From NCBI RefSeq assembly GCF_023955655.1, contig NZ_JAMXHT010000005.1:61452-125451 (forward strand): a stretch of DNA of 64,000 bases, given 5' to 3'. Source of the stretch: Ralstonia soli. GTDB lineage: Bacteria; Pseudomonadota; Gammaproteobacteria; Burkholderiales; Burkholderiaceae. The notes under the pieces are model-generated. The model ran no database searches and was not told the origin of the DNA. It saw only the letters and a program-made list of their open reading frames with translations. Below are positions 7,697 through 14,679 of the stretch, one piece after another (the stretch's first letter is position 1; every line of letters starts with the position of its first letter). The position numbers were made by a program, and so were the translations under genes.

Positions 7697-8992
7697 TCAG
7701 TTCCAGGAGTGCCGAGCCGGAAAGGCCTGGTTGAGCTGGTAGTTGCCGATCAGATGCAGCTTCCAGCGCACGGGATCGTGCAGCGTGTGGGTGCGGGCGT
7801 TGCGCCAGTGGCGGTCCAGGTTGTGCTTGGCGCGGGTGGCTGAGGAGCCTGCGAGTTCGAACAGCTTTTCGCTCGCGTGCAGCGCCGCCTCGGTGGTCAG
7901 CACCTTGGCTTCGGCCACGGCAACGGAGGCACGGGCGCTGTCCGCGTCGGTGATTGCATCGGTGGTCGCACCGGTGTTCGACTGTGCGGCGATGGCATCC
8001 AGCGTGTGCGCGGCTTCCTGCAGAACGGCGCGCGCTGCCTCGATGTCGATGGCCAGGCGGCCGAAGTCCGCAATGATGTACGGGTCATCGGATGCACGTT
8101 CGACCTTGGAGTCCGTCCACGGCCGCGCGTGTTCACGCACGAACGCCAGCGCGTCGTCAAACGCGGCCTGTGCAATGCCAAGGTCGATGGCCGCCTGGAT
8201 CAGCTGGGAATTCGGGCCATACAGGCTGGGCCGCGCGGCCAGTTGCCAGATGGGCAGCACGTCGTCATCGGACACGGCCACGTTGTTGAAGATGACGGTG
8301 CCGCTGGCGGTGGTCCGCTGGCCGAAGGAAGACCAATCGTCCACGACGCTCAGGCCGGCGGCATTGCGCGGCACCCACACCTGGACGGCGCGGCCTTCGT
8401 CGTCGAGCGCGCGCGTCGGCACGCGGTGTGCAAACAAGGCCCCGGTCGAGTAGTAGCGCGTGCCGCTGAGCCTCAGACCTTGCGGCGTGCGGCGCAGGCG
8501 CGTGGTGCCGTCGAGGATGGTGCGGCTGGCAGCGGAACGCCGCTCGGGGCCGGCATTGCCCAGACGTTGTCCGGCCAGGACTTCGGCGTAGAAGCGGCGC
8601 TTCTGATCGTCGGATCCGGCTTCACGCAGCACGCCCAGCAAGCCGAAGTGGTTCTGTGGAATCTGGCCGAGCGACGCATCGGCTTCGCTCAGGATGACGA
8701 AGACTTCGGCCAGCGTCGCATACGAAACCTCTGCGCCGCCGTATGCCTTCGGCACCGTGATGCCGCCCAGGCCGCTGGCCGACCAGCGGTCCAGTTCGTC
8801 CCAGGGCAGCAGGCGTTCTCGGTCGCGGGCAGACGCGCCTTGGCGGAATTCGCTGGCGAGCGCATGGGCGGCATCGATGGCCTCCGCCGCATCGCGCAGG
8901 CGTCGCACCGTGGCCGGGTCGGGCAGTGCCGGCTCGCGCACCGGCACGCCGGTCGGCGGGTGCAGGGCCTGTACGTCAGATAGGTTGGTCAT
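7697..8992 (-). CDS. Second SfnB-family oxidoreductase
   Basis: 431 residues, paralogous to the next gene. It shares GITVPKAYGGAEVSYATLAE, SLGQIPQNHFGLLGVLREAG and the C-terminal HWRNARTHTLHDPVRWKLH. An N-terminal extension of ~30 residues and an insert near residue 330 (IAAQSNTGATTDAITDADS) distinguish it. Likely a FMNH2-dependent DszC/SfnB-like monooxygenase or a partner of the DszA-like enzyme. It is separated from the upstream FMN reductase by 145 bp holding three hairpins, so it may start a second transcription or processing unit. Expression under sulfate limitation is expected from related systems but no regulator gene is in the window. Confidence 0.85.
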   Translation of the reverse strand: MTNLSDVQALHPPTGVPVREPALPDPATVRRLRDAAEAIDAAHALASEFRQGASARDRERLLPWDELDRWSASGLGGITVPKAYGGAEVSYATLAEVFVILSEADASLGQIPQNHFGLLGVLREAGSDDQKRRFYAEVLAGQRLGNAGPERRSAASRTILDGTTRLRRTPQGLRLSGTRYYSTGALFAHRVPTRALDDEGRAVQVWVPRNAAGLSVVDDWSSFGQRTTASGTVIFNNVAVSDDDVLPIWQLAARPSLYGPNSQLIQAAIDLGIAQAAFDDALAFVREHARPWTDSKVERASDDPYIIADFGRLAIDIEAARAVLQEAAHTLDAIAAQSNTGATTDAITDADSARASVAVAEAKVLTTEAALHASEKLFELAGSSATRAKHNLDRHWRNARTHTLHDPVRWKLHLIGNYQLNQAFPARHSWN

Positions 8993-9018
8993 GGTGAGTC
9001 AAAGGTAAGCGGGGCATG

Positions 9019-9116
9019 CGAGGGGCATGCCTCGTGCGACAGAGACGGATCGACCCGCCGGCACGCCGAAATGCCGGCTGCCGTCCGGATGCGTGCAGGT
9101 GGAATGGGCCTGCACG
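9019..9116 (-). promoter_or_regulatory. Three consecutive hairpins between FMN reductase and sfnB-like genes
   Basis: In the 145-bp gap inside the sulfur operon there are three inverted repeats: CGAGG/CCTCG (9019-9034), GCCGGC/GCCGGC (9057-9078) and an 8-bp stem CGTGCAGG/CCTGCACG (9092-9116). None is followed by a T-run on the minus strand, so they are not classical terminators. They could be processing or stability elements or an attenuator setting the ratio of reductase to monooxygenase. Confidence 0.5.
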
Positions 9117-9137
9117 CGTTGCCAATGCCGAGCGCTG

Positions 9138-9701
9138 CTAGGCGGCCTTCAGGGCAACGCGGCGGTGTGCGGCAAAGTGCGATGCGGCACGTTCTGCCGC
9201 GAGCTGAATCCGATCTTGCAGTGCGGGGCTGCGCACGGAGTAGCCCTCGAAGTCCGACGTGGCCGCATACACGCCGATGGGCAGCGTGAGCGCCTGCAGG
9301 AAACTGAACAGCGGCCGCAGATGGTGTTCGAGCACGAGCGCATGGCGGTCGCTGCCGCCCGTGGCGGCGAGCAGCACGGGCTTGTCGGCAAGCGCTTCCT
9401 GGCCGACGAGGTCGAATAGATGCTTGAAATGCCCGGGGTAGGCGCCGCGATAGACCGGCGCCGCCGCAATCAGCAGGTCTGCACTTTCCACGGCGTGCAG
9501 TTCGGCTTCAATCTCCGGCGGCAGCTCCGTGCGCCAAAGGGCAGAACCCAGCGGGCGCGCAATCTCGCTCAGGTTGATGATGTGGGTGTTGACGTGAAGC
9601 CTTGCCTCGATCTCGTCGATCAGCGCGCGTACCAACGCGAAGGTGCGAGACGGCTGTTGTGTGCTGCCATTGACGGCAACGATCTTCAAAGGGGTGGACA
9701 C
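9138..9701 (-). CDS. NADPH-dependent FMN reductase (SsuE/MsuE-like)
   Basis: 187 residues, flavodoxin-like fold. The FMN phosphate loop is NGSTQQPSRT near the N-terminus, followed by AAPVYRGAYPGHFKHLFDLV and ATGGSDRHALVLEHHLRPLF, both typical of the SsuE/MsuE reductases that supply FMNH2 to sulfonate and sulfone monooxygenases. Start GTG at 9701 has GGAG seven bases upstream; longer in-frame starts run into the promoter region. It is the first gene of the minus-strand sulfur block and presumably feeds reduced flavin to the downstream DszA-like and SfnB-like enzymes. Which of SsuE or MsuE it matches best is not decidable by eye. Confidence 0.88.
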   Translation of the reverse strand: MSTPLKIVAVNGSTQQPSRTFALVRALIDEIEARLHVNTHIINLSEIARPLGSALWRTELPPEIEAELHAVESADLLIAAAPVYRGAYPGHFKHLFDLVGQEALADKPVLLAATGGSDRHALVLEHHLRPLFSFLQALTLPIGVYAATSDFEGYSVRSPALQDRIQLAAERAASHFAAHRRVALKAA

Positions 9702-9836
9702 GAGTCGGCTCCAGATATGCCAGGGCAATTTCGCCGTTGTGCAAGGGGGGCCTTGCGCGACGAGCGAAATACGATGATCAGAAGATACCGTGGCGTAGCA
9801 GCCGAACGAACGACGCGTTTTTTCTATCCATAGGCA

Positions 9837-9869
9837 AACGATTTGCATAAGCATCTATGCAATCGTTTA
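9837..9869. promoter_or_regulatory. Inverted repeat upstream of the sulfur operon
   Basis: AAACGATTTGCATA (9837-9850) and TATGCAATCGTTT (9857-9869) are inverted copies apart from one extra T, separated by 6 bp. The element sits ~136 bp upstream of the FMN reductase start in a locally AT-rich intergenic region, a suitable position for an operator. Which regulator binds is unknown; sulfur operons of this kind are often under LysR-type or sigma-54 control elsewhere. Confidence 0.5.
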
Positions 9870-9957
9870 GCCGTGCCCGCTCGCCCCTTGCGCGGAGTTT
9901 GGAGCGGAGCACTGAGGCCCGCAACGATGCAGAGGTCACGGATGGTCCAAGGACAAC

Positions 9958-10392
9958 TCAGGTGGGCGAATGCGGGCGCAGCGGCCCTTGCGCGCGACGT
10001 GATCCTGCCGGCCGAAGCTCGCCTTCCCAAGGAAGTACGCCCATGTCGAGCGTGTGGTCGCCCTGTGCAGTCTTTGCGTGGAGGCTGTCGCGGATGACTT
10101 GCCCGATGGCCAGGCGACACAAGGCTTCAACGCTGCGTGCAGCGGTGGATCGCACATCGGGCGCGCTGGCCAACACCCTGAAGGACCGTCGCCCCTCCCC
10201 CACGAAGCTGGTGAATTGCACACAGTTCGGCTGCCCATCGCGGATAAAACCCACCGTGATGGAATACGCCATGCCTTTGATCGCGCCCGGAAGTGTGCAG
10301 AGGAAGCTCGTCTTGTCAGACGCATGGGTGATCTTGTTTTCGGGCTGGTCGTGCACGCAACACACTTCTCCAACACACTGGCTTGCATTCAT
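9958..10392 (-). CDS. Hypothetical protein, 144 aa
   Basis: A minus-strand ORF with consistent G/C in third codon positions, stronger than any alternative frame here. ATG at 10392 has GGAG six bases upstream. The central part (MAYSITVGFIRDGQ, then QFTSFVGEGRRSFRVLASAP) looks like a small soluble beta-strand domain; an alternating R/A helix follows (STAARSVEALCRLAIGQVI). The first ~40 residues hold several cysteines and the C-terminus is Arg/Pro-rich and probably disordered. No family is recognised. A second hypothetical gene on the same strand lies 91 bp upstream. Confidence 0.5.
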   Translation of the reverse strand: MNASQCVGEVCCVHDQPENKITHASDKTSFLCTLPGAIKGMAYSITVGFIRDGQPNCVQFTSFVGEGRRSFRVLASAPDVRSTAARSVEALCRLAIGQVIRDSLHAKTAQGDHTLDMGVLPWEGELRPAGSRRAQGPLRPHSPT

Positions 10393-10483
10393 GAATGGCT
10401 CCAACCGAGGGTGGGCACGACCGACGCCCGGTAAGGCGTCGACAGTGGCTGTGAATGGCGATCCCGTTGATGGGCGCGGGCGG

Positions 10484-10810
10484 CTATGAATCCACCCCCA
10501 GATGTTCGACGGTGATCACCAGCGTGCGATCTTCCAGGTCTGTCTGGGCATGCGCGCCCAGGCTCGCCCGTAGAAAGCGGTCAAGCATGCATTGCAGTTG
10601 AGACAGGTCTTGCCGGTTGGCGTGCGCCAGCTGATCCACGACATCGTGCGTGAATGCAATCGTGAGTGTTCTCACACGCCAGATGCGGCTGCCGAGTTCC
10701 GGTACCTGCCAGTTGGCTGCCAGCACGTGCGGGCCGGTGTTCCAGGTCCGCACATCCTGTCCGGTAATTTCATCGAGCACCGGCTTGGTAAACGCGACAA
10801 GGTCGAGCAT
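10484..10810 (-). CDS. Hypothetical protein, 108 aa
   Basis: ATG at 10810 is preceded by GGAG with 7-nt spacing; upstream in-frame sequence is low-quality. The product reads as a compact soluble protein: an N-terminal helix (MLDLVAFTKPVLDEITGQDV), Trp-containing strands (RTWNTGPHVLAANWQV, RIWRVRTLTIAF), a helix with HANRQDLSQLQCMLDRFLRA, and a C-terminal strand ending in VITVEHLG. No signal peptide or membrane segment. I do not recognise the family. It may be co-transcribed with the hypothetical gene at 9958-10392. Confidence 0.6.
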   Translation of the reverse strand: MLDLVAFTKPVLDEITGQDVRTWNTGPHVLAANWQVPELGSRIWRVRTLTIAFTHDVVDQLAHANRQDLSQLQCMLDRFLRASLGAHAQTDLEDRTLVITVEHLGVDS

Positions 10811-11105
10811 CACGGGTCTCCATGACCGACATCGCGAGTCGCGAGCATCAACGGGCAAGCATCCGTGTGCGGAACTGGCGAGGATGACAGCGTGCAGGGC
10901 TTGATCCAGCGGAGGCGGCGCGACCGAGCGCTGGATCACAAGTGCGGGGGAAGCTGCTTTCGTACCAACGGATGCAAGATCGGGTGCGCCGGTGTTGGTG
11001 CCCCACTGTACTCCCATCACTGCACGGCGGCGTCACTATCTTCCGAAGCGTCGCAAACGGGGTATTCGGGCGCAGTGGGCGGCGCCAGCCCATGCGCGGG
11101 AGACG

Positions 11106-11133
11106 AAAAAAAACCCCGCGTGGCGGGGTTTCT
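11106..11133 (-). terminator. Rho-independent terminator of the cold-shock gene
   Basis: On the minus strand a perfect AAACCCCGC / GCGGGGTTT hairpin with a 3-nt loop runs directly into a run of eight T residues, 20 bp after the stop of the cold-shock gene. Confidence 0.9.
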
Positions 11134-11152
11134 TTATTGGGCGCGAGAGCGA

Positions 11153-11356
11153 TCAGATCGCCGTAATCTTGGTCGCGACCGGGCCTTTCTGGCCCACGCC
11201 CGACACAAAGCTGACCTTCTGGCCTTCTTGCAGCGACTTGAACCCATTGCCCTGAACTTCAGAGAAATGCGCAAACAGATCGTTGCCGCCTGCGTCAGGG
11301 GTGATGAAGCCGAAGCCCTTGGAGTCGTTGAACCACTTTACGATGCCGGTTTCCAT
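11153..11356 (-). CDS. Cold-shock domain protein (CspA family)
   Basis: 67-residue single cold-shock domain. RNP1 is KGFGFI and RNP2 is LFAHF (usually LFVHF); the N-terminus [16 protein letters not shown] is canonical. Binds single-stranded RNA or DNA and acts as an RNA chaperone in the cytoplasm. ATG at 11356 has AAGGA seven bases upstream. A candidate promoter ~140 bp upstream implies a long untranslated leader, a hallmark of csp mRNAs that fold differently with temperature, and a strong terminator follows. It is a solitary transcription unit. Confidence 0.95.
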   Translation of the reverse strand: METGIVKWFNDSKGFGFITPDAGGNDLFAHFSEVQGNGFKSLQEGQKVSFVSGVGQKGPVATKITAI

Positions 11357-11495
11357 GTTGGAGTCCTTAAACGTGTTCTGGATGAGCCCATGCTCACCAG
11401 GCATGACGATCAAGGAAGGAACAAAGAGAAAAAGGCGTCGCTTGGCGTGACAACCCAAAACATCGGAGTAACTGCTTGAAAAGCCTGCGGCGCAA

Positions 11496-11524
11496 CATGT
11501 ACCGGGTTCGCAGGGTTCTGTCAA
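11496..11524 (-). promoter_or_regulatory. Candidate sigma-70 promoter of the cold-shock gene
   Basis: On the minus strand TTGACA (11524-11519) and TACATG (11501-11496) are separated by exactly 17 bp. Transcription from here would give a leader of roughly 130 nt. The -35 is a perfect match; the -10 is weak. Confidence 0.55.
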
Positions 11525-11964
11525 CAAAAAAGGCAATCCACGTCGAAATAAAGCACGAATGTGGTGGCGACCGCGCTTGGCTGCCCGCGCCATGTCGCGC
11601 ATGCATCGCAGCCGTTGCCCGTCGGGAAACGCCCGCACCGGCTGCCGGAGCCGTGGTCGCCGGAAGCTGTTACCATGCTGCACCTTCTGCCCGTTTCTCG
11701 AATCGATCGGGCCGGGTGCCGAGCCAGACAAAACGACACAGCGCCGGCCACCCGTCGGGCGTACACCCGAATCGTCCTGGGCCACGCAGCCCACCACCTA
11801 TCAGACCGGCGGTTTATCCGCTCCGTATCCGGCACGCATGTACTAGGCGCGCCAGCGTACGCAAGTCCGGTCACCTCGCCGCCAATGGCTTGGGCCACGC
11901 AGGTATGCATGGCACAACGGCGTTGGCCTTACCCATCGTGGCGTACGTCTGAGCAAGACGTGGT
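11525..11964. other. Intergenic stretch without recognisable gene
   Basis: Several frames are open, but none shows a plausible start, codon pattern or known family. It separates the minus-strand cold-shock gene from a plus-strand group of small genes. Confidence 0.5.
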
Positions 11965-12255
11965 TTGCCCAGTCTTACCACGCCTGCCGTCGGCCTTCGC
12001 CCGAAACCAAGCAGTCGATTGAACAAAGTCCAAGTCCCATCTCCCTACACGGTGTCCGTGTACCCGATTGAGCAAGAACCAGGCGTCTGGTTTGCCACCT
12101 ATCTCATCAGTGAGTACAGCGATGGCGTGGAACGCATCCTCGCCAACGTCTCGATGCGCCACAACGTGCACGGCACGGAAGCACGCGCAAGACAGGCAGC
12201 CCGGCGTGCAGGAAGAGCCGCCATCGCACGTCTGACCCCCGGTCACAAGAACTGA
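11965..12255 (+). CDS. Hypothetical protein (~80-96 aa), start uncertain
   Basis: The well-behaved part begins around 12019: SPYTVSVYPIEQEPGVWFATYLIS followed by EYSDGVERILANVSMRHNVHGTEARARQAARRAGRAAIAR. It resembles a small soluble alpha/beta domain with a basic C-terminal helix. Only TTG or GTG starts exist (11965, 12019, 12043) and none has a good ribosome-binding site, so the N-terminus is open. A rho-independent terminator lies 14 bp after the stop, supporting real transcription. No family recognised. Confidence 0.55.
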   Translation: MPSLTTPAVGLRPKPSSRLNKVQVPSPYTVSVYPIEQEPGVWFATYLISEYSDGVERILANVSMRHNVHGTEARARQAARRAGRAAIARLTPGHKN

Positions 12256-12268
12256 ACTGAACTACGCA

Positions 12269-12290
12269 AGCCGCCTCCGGGCGGCTTTTC
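12269..12290 (+). terminator. Rho-independent terminator
   Basis: AGCCGCC / GGCGGCT hairpin with a TCCG loop followed by TTTTC, 14 bp after the preceding small gene. Confidence 0.8.
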
Positions 12291-12341
12291 CGCTTGCCGC
12301 AACGGCAGGCGCCCACCCAGAATCAACGAGAGGAAATCACC

Positions 12342-12596
12342 ATGTCTGTGAGCGATGAATGGGAAGAACTGCATCTCACACCCGACGGCTGGAAAGACGG
12401 CAGCTACCGGCACGAACCGGGTGATGCCGTCATCGTCGCGCCACCGGCCAATGATGTACTGACGGTGCGCAGGCATGTGGCTGCCGAGTATGGTGGCCCG
12501 TCGCGCGTGACAGAAGACCGGACACCGCGTACCGATGACATGAGCCAGATCGAGCAATTGCTGCTGAAGTATGGCGCTCCCGTCTTTGGCGTCTGA
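12342..12596 (+). CDS. Hypothetical protein, 84 aa
   Basis: ATG at 12342 has GAGAGG about 8 bases upstream. The product is acidic at the N-terminus (MSVSDEWEELHLTPDGW), with a short strand region (AVIVAPPANDVLTVRRHV) and a C-terminal helix (MSQIEQLLLKYG). Soluble, no signal peptide. No family recognised. It is followed 69 bp later by the zinc-ribbon gene and they may be co-transcribed. Confidence 0.6.
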   Translation: MSVSDEWEELHLTPDGWKDGSYRHEPGDAVIVAPPANDVLTVRRHVAAEYGGPSRVTEDRTPRTDDMSQIEQLLLKYGAPVFGV

Positions 12597-12665
12597 GGCT
12601 GAAGACGCAACGCACGCATGCCCGCGCGCTACGGCGGGCCCACGTCATTCGAAAGAGGAATCGGC

Positions 12666-12884
12666 ATGACACTCTGCCGCGCTTGCCTGGCCATTGAAAT
12701 CCATCGACTTGGTGCGTCGGGCCATGCTTTCCTGAGAATCACCGACACACAGCGCATCAAGCCATCCAAGGCCGCGGCCATCACGGTGAGCACGTTCACA
12801 TGCCGCACGTGCGGCGCAAGCTGGCTGTATCGCGAAGGGAAGAACGTGCCCGACCCAGGATGGTCGCTGGATCAGCAGGGCTGA
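12666..12884 (+). CDS. Small zinc-ribbon-like protein, 72 aa
   Basis: ATG at 12666 follows AAGAGGA at a normal distance. Two CxxC pairs, CRAC near the N-terminus and CRTC about 40 residues later followed by GASWLYREG, suggest a four-cysteine zinc ribbon. Function unknown; such small ribbons occur as nucleic-acid or protein binding modules. Its TGA overlaps the first unit of repeat array 2 (GAGC at 12883), so the array forms the immediate 3' region of this gene. Confidence 0.6.
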   Translation: MTLCRACLAIEIHRLGASGHAFLRITDTQRIKPSKAAAITVSTFTCRTCGASWLYREGKNVPDPGWSLDQQG

Positions 12885-13409
12885 GCTCGTCACCCCACGC
12901 GCCGAGCAAAGAGCGCCATTCACCGAGCAAAAAGGTTCGAGCGCCGAGCTTTGGGGTCCAACCGCCGAGCAAAAAGCCTGGAGCGTGAAGCGCAAAGAGG
13001 CAACCGCCGAGTTCTGAGGTCCATTCGCCGAGCAAAAAGCTCGGAACGCCGAGCTCAAAGACCCAACGTCCGAGCAAAAAGCCCCGCGTGTCGAGCCCAG
13101 AGACGCGATCGCCGAGCTCAAAGACACAAGCGTCGCGCTTTTAGCCTCGATATATCCGAGCAAAAAGTGCGAGCGGTCGCATTCTGAGCTCGGGGCGCGG
13201 GGAAAAAAGCCTGGAGCGCCGACAAAAAAGCTCGGAACGCCGAGAAAAAAGGTCCGACTGCGGAGAAAAAAGCTCGGCGCGCCGAGCTCGGGGACTCAAA
13301 CGCCGAGCAAAAAGGTCGGGACGTCGCGTTCGGAATGCCAGCGTCGGGCCAAAAAGCCCTTGTCGCCGAGCGTTGTGGCCCATCCACCGTGCAAAGAAGC
13401 GGTCGGCGT
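12883..13409. repeat. 21-bp degenerate tandem array 2 (25 units)
   Basis: Units begin every 21 bp from 12883 (12904, 12925, 12946, 12967, 12988, 13009, 13030, 13051, 13072, 13093, 13114, 13135), then one 23-bp unit, then 13158 every 21 bp to 13389. The best units read GAGCAAAAAGCTCGGAACGC plus C. As in array 1, A-rich units (GAGCAAAAAG) are mixed with GAGCTCAAAG or GAGTTCTGAG units. Orientation is identical to array 1, 10.5 kb away. The plus frame equivalent to the heptapeptide frame of array 1 has a TGA in the 13009 unit, so it is not an intact plus-strand gene. There are no unique spacers, hence not CRISPR. Confidence 0.9.
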
Positions 13410-13482
13410 GCGCCGTGGTGCAGCGCGGGGCCTGTGAAGCTTTCCGTGTTTGGGGCGGGTTGGGATCGCGGTGGCTCGCCAA

Positions 13483-14409
13483 TCAACGGTCCCGATCCCG
13501 CACATTGCTGGCCGCCAGCCGCCGCAACTCCGCCCGCGCCGCCTCCAACCGCGCGTGCAGCACGGTGTTCTCAACCAGCAGCGACACCAGCACGAAGCTC
13601 GCGCCCATCAGCCCGAACAGGCGGCCGGCATAGAAGCCGAGGTCATACCGCCCGCCGTTGAACACGGCGCTGAGCGCCACGTCGCAGATCCACACGCACA
13701 GCACCACCATCAGCCAGATGTCGAGCGTAAGGTGCGGGCGGCTGCGCCAGAGCACGACCAGCGCCACCACGCAGAACCACCACGTGCCGCCGGCCACCAT
13801 CCACATGATGGGCGTGTAGCGGTTGGCGGCCATGATGGTGGGCAGCAGGGCTTCGCCGGCGGTGGCCAGCGCCACGCAGGCGGCGGAGGCACCCAGCACG
13901 GCGGCCACGGTGCCCAGCGCCGCCTGCCGCGTGAGCGTGTGGGCGGGGAAGCGGTCGGGCTCGCGTTCTTCCCGCGCTTTCAGCACGGCATAGGCCATGA
14001 CGAACAGCGGAAAGCCCGCGTGCCAGAACATGTAGATCCAGGCCGTGCTTTGCGGGCCCGCGCCCAGCAGGCCGCTGCGCGCGAACAACCCCGGGAACGA
14101 GAGCAGGTGCCCCACCGCCGTGGCGGCCGTGAACAGGTAGCCGCTGGCGAGCGCCAGCATGGCGCGCGAACGCGTGATGGCGAACTGCCCGAAGAGCAGC
14201 GCAGCGGTGATCAGGTCATTGAGGATGAGCGCCGACTCGTAAATCGGCACGAACGACGGAAGTTGCGCCAGTTGCACCTTGGCAAACGGTACGGCGGACA
14301 CCAGCACCACGAGCGAGAGCAAGGCGACGGCCTGCGCCATCCAGTACGTCCGGCGCCCGGGGGAGAGACTCAGCAGCAGGCCCCGCTGCATGCCCAGCGT
14401 TTCCGACAT
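13483..14409 (-). CDS. MASE4-type integral membrane protein without output domain
   Basis: 308 residues, nearly all hydrophobic: about eight transmembrane segments with MASE4-like features (PFAKVQLAQLPSFVPIYESA, ITAALLFGQF, SGYLFTAATAVGHLLSFPG, WIYMFWHAGFPLFVMAYA). MASE4 domains are membrane sensors usually joined to GGDEF or histidine-kinase domains. Here the protein stops right after a short linker helix (ELRRLAASNVRDRDR), just where a GGDEF domain would normally begin. ATG at 14409 has a G-rich ribosome-binding site 7 bases upstream. The stop lies 74 bp from repeat array 2. Either a free-standing sensor or a truncated diguanylate cyclase. Confidence 0.75.
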   Translation of the reverse strand: MSETLGMQRGLLLSLSPGRRTYWMAQAVALLSLVVLVSAVPFAKVQLAQLPSFVPIYESALILNDLITAALLFGQFAITRSRAMLALASGYLFTAATAVGHLLSFPGLFARSGLLGAGPQSTAWIYMFWHAGFPLFVMAYAVLKAREEREPDRFPAHTLTRQAALGTVAAVLGASAACVALATAGEALLPTIMAANRYTPIMWMVAGGTWWFCVVALVVLWRSRPHLTLDIWLMVVLCVWICDVALSAVFNGGRYDLGFYAGRLFGLMGASFVLVSLLVENTVLHARLEAARAELRRLAASNVRDRDR

Positions 14410-14597
14410 CACGTTGCCCCCTTTCTTCGCTGACGGTGTCACGCGTTCGCTTGTGGTGCGATGGTGTTGCCTGGCTACGCTTGCCGCGGCAGCCGGCCTC
14501 TTATAGACGCGTGATAGTCATCGGGCCGCCCGATGTCAACGCGGCGAAGGGGTAGAACTTTTGACGACGGCCAGTCGGGCGAGGTGAGGCGGGGCGC

Positions 14598-14615
14598 GCG
14601 CCGGTGCACCGGCGC
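14598..14615. promoter_or_regulatory. 18-bp perfect palindrome upstream of the enoyl-CoA hydratase gene
   Basis: GCGCCGGTGCACCGGCGC is fully self-complementary and lies 65 bp upstream of the start at 14680 in the divergent intergenic region. It could be an operator; its high GC content makes chance occurrence plausible. Confidence 0.3.
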
Positions 14616-14679
14616 CCGATGGGTGTAGGGATTCGATAGACTGGTGCTCACCCCAGCGGCCGCCCGAAGGAGCGCACCC

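Noticed and set aside
12883..13409. CRISPR array
   Set aside because: Units of 21 bp follow each other without spacers and are degenerate over their whole length; no cas genes nearby.
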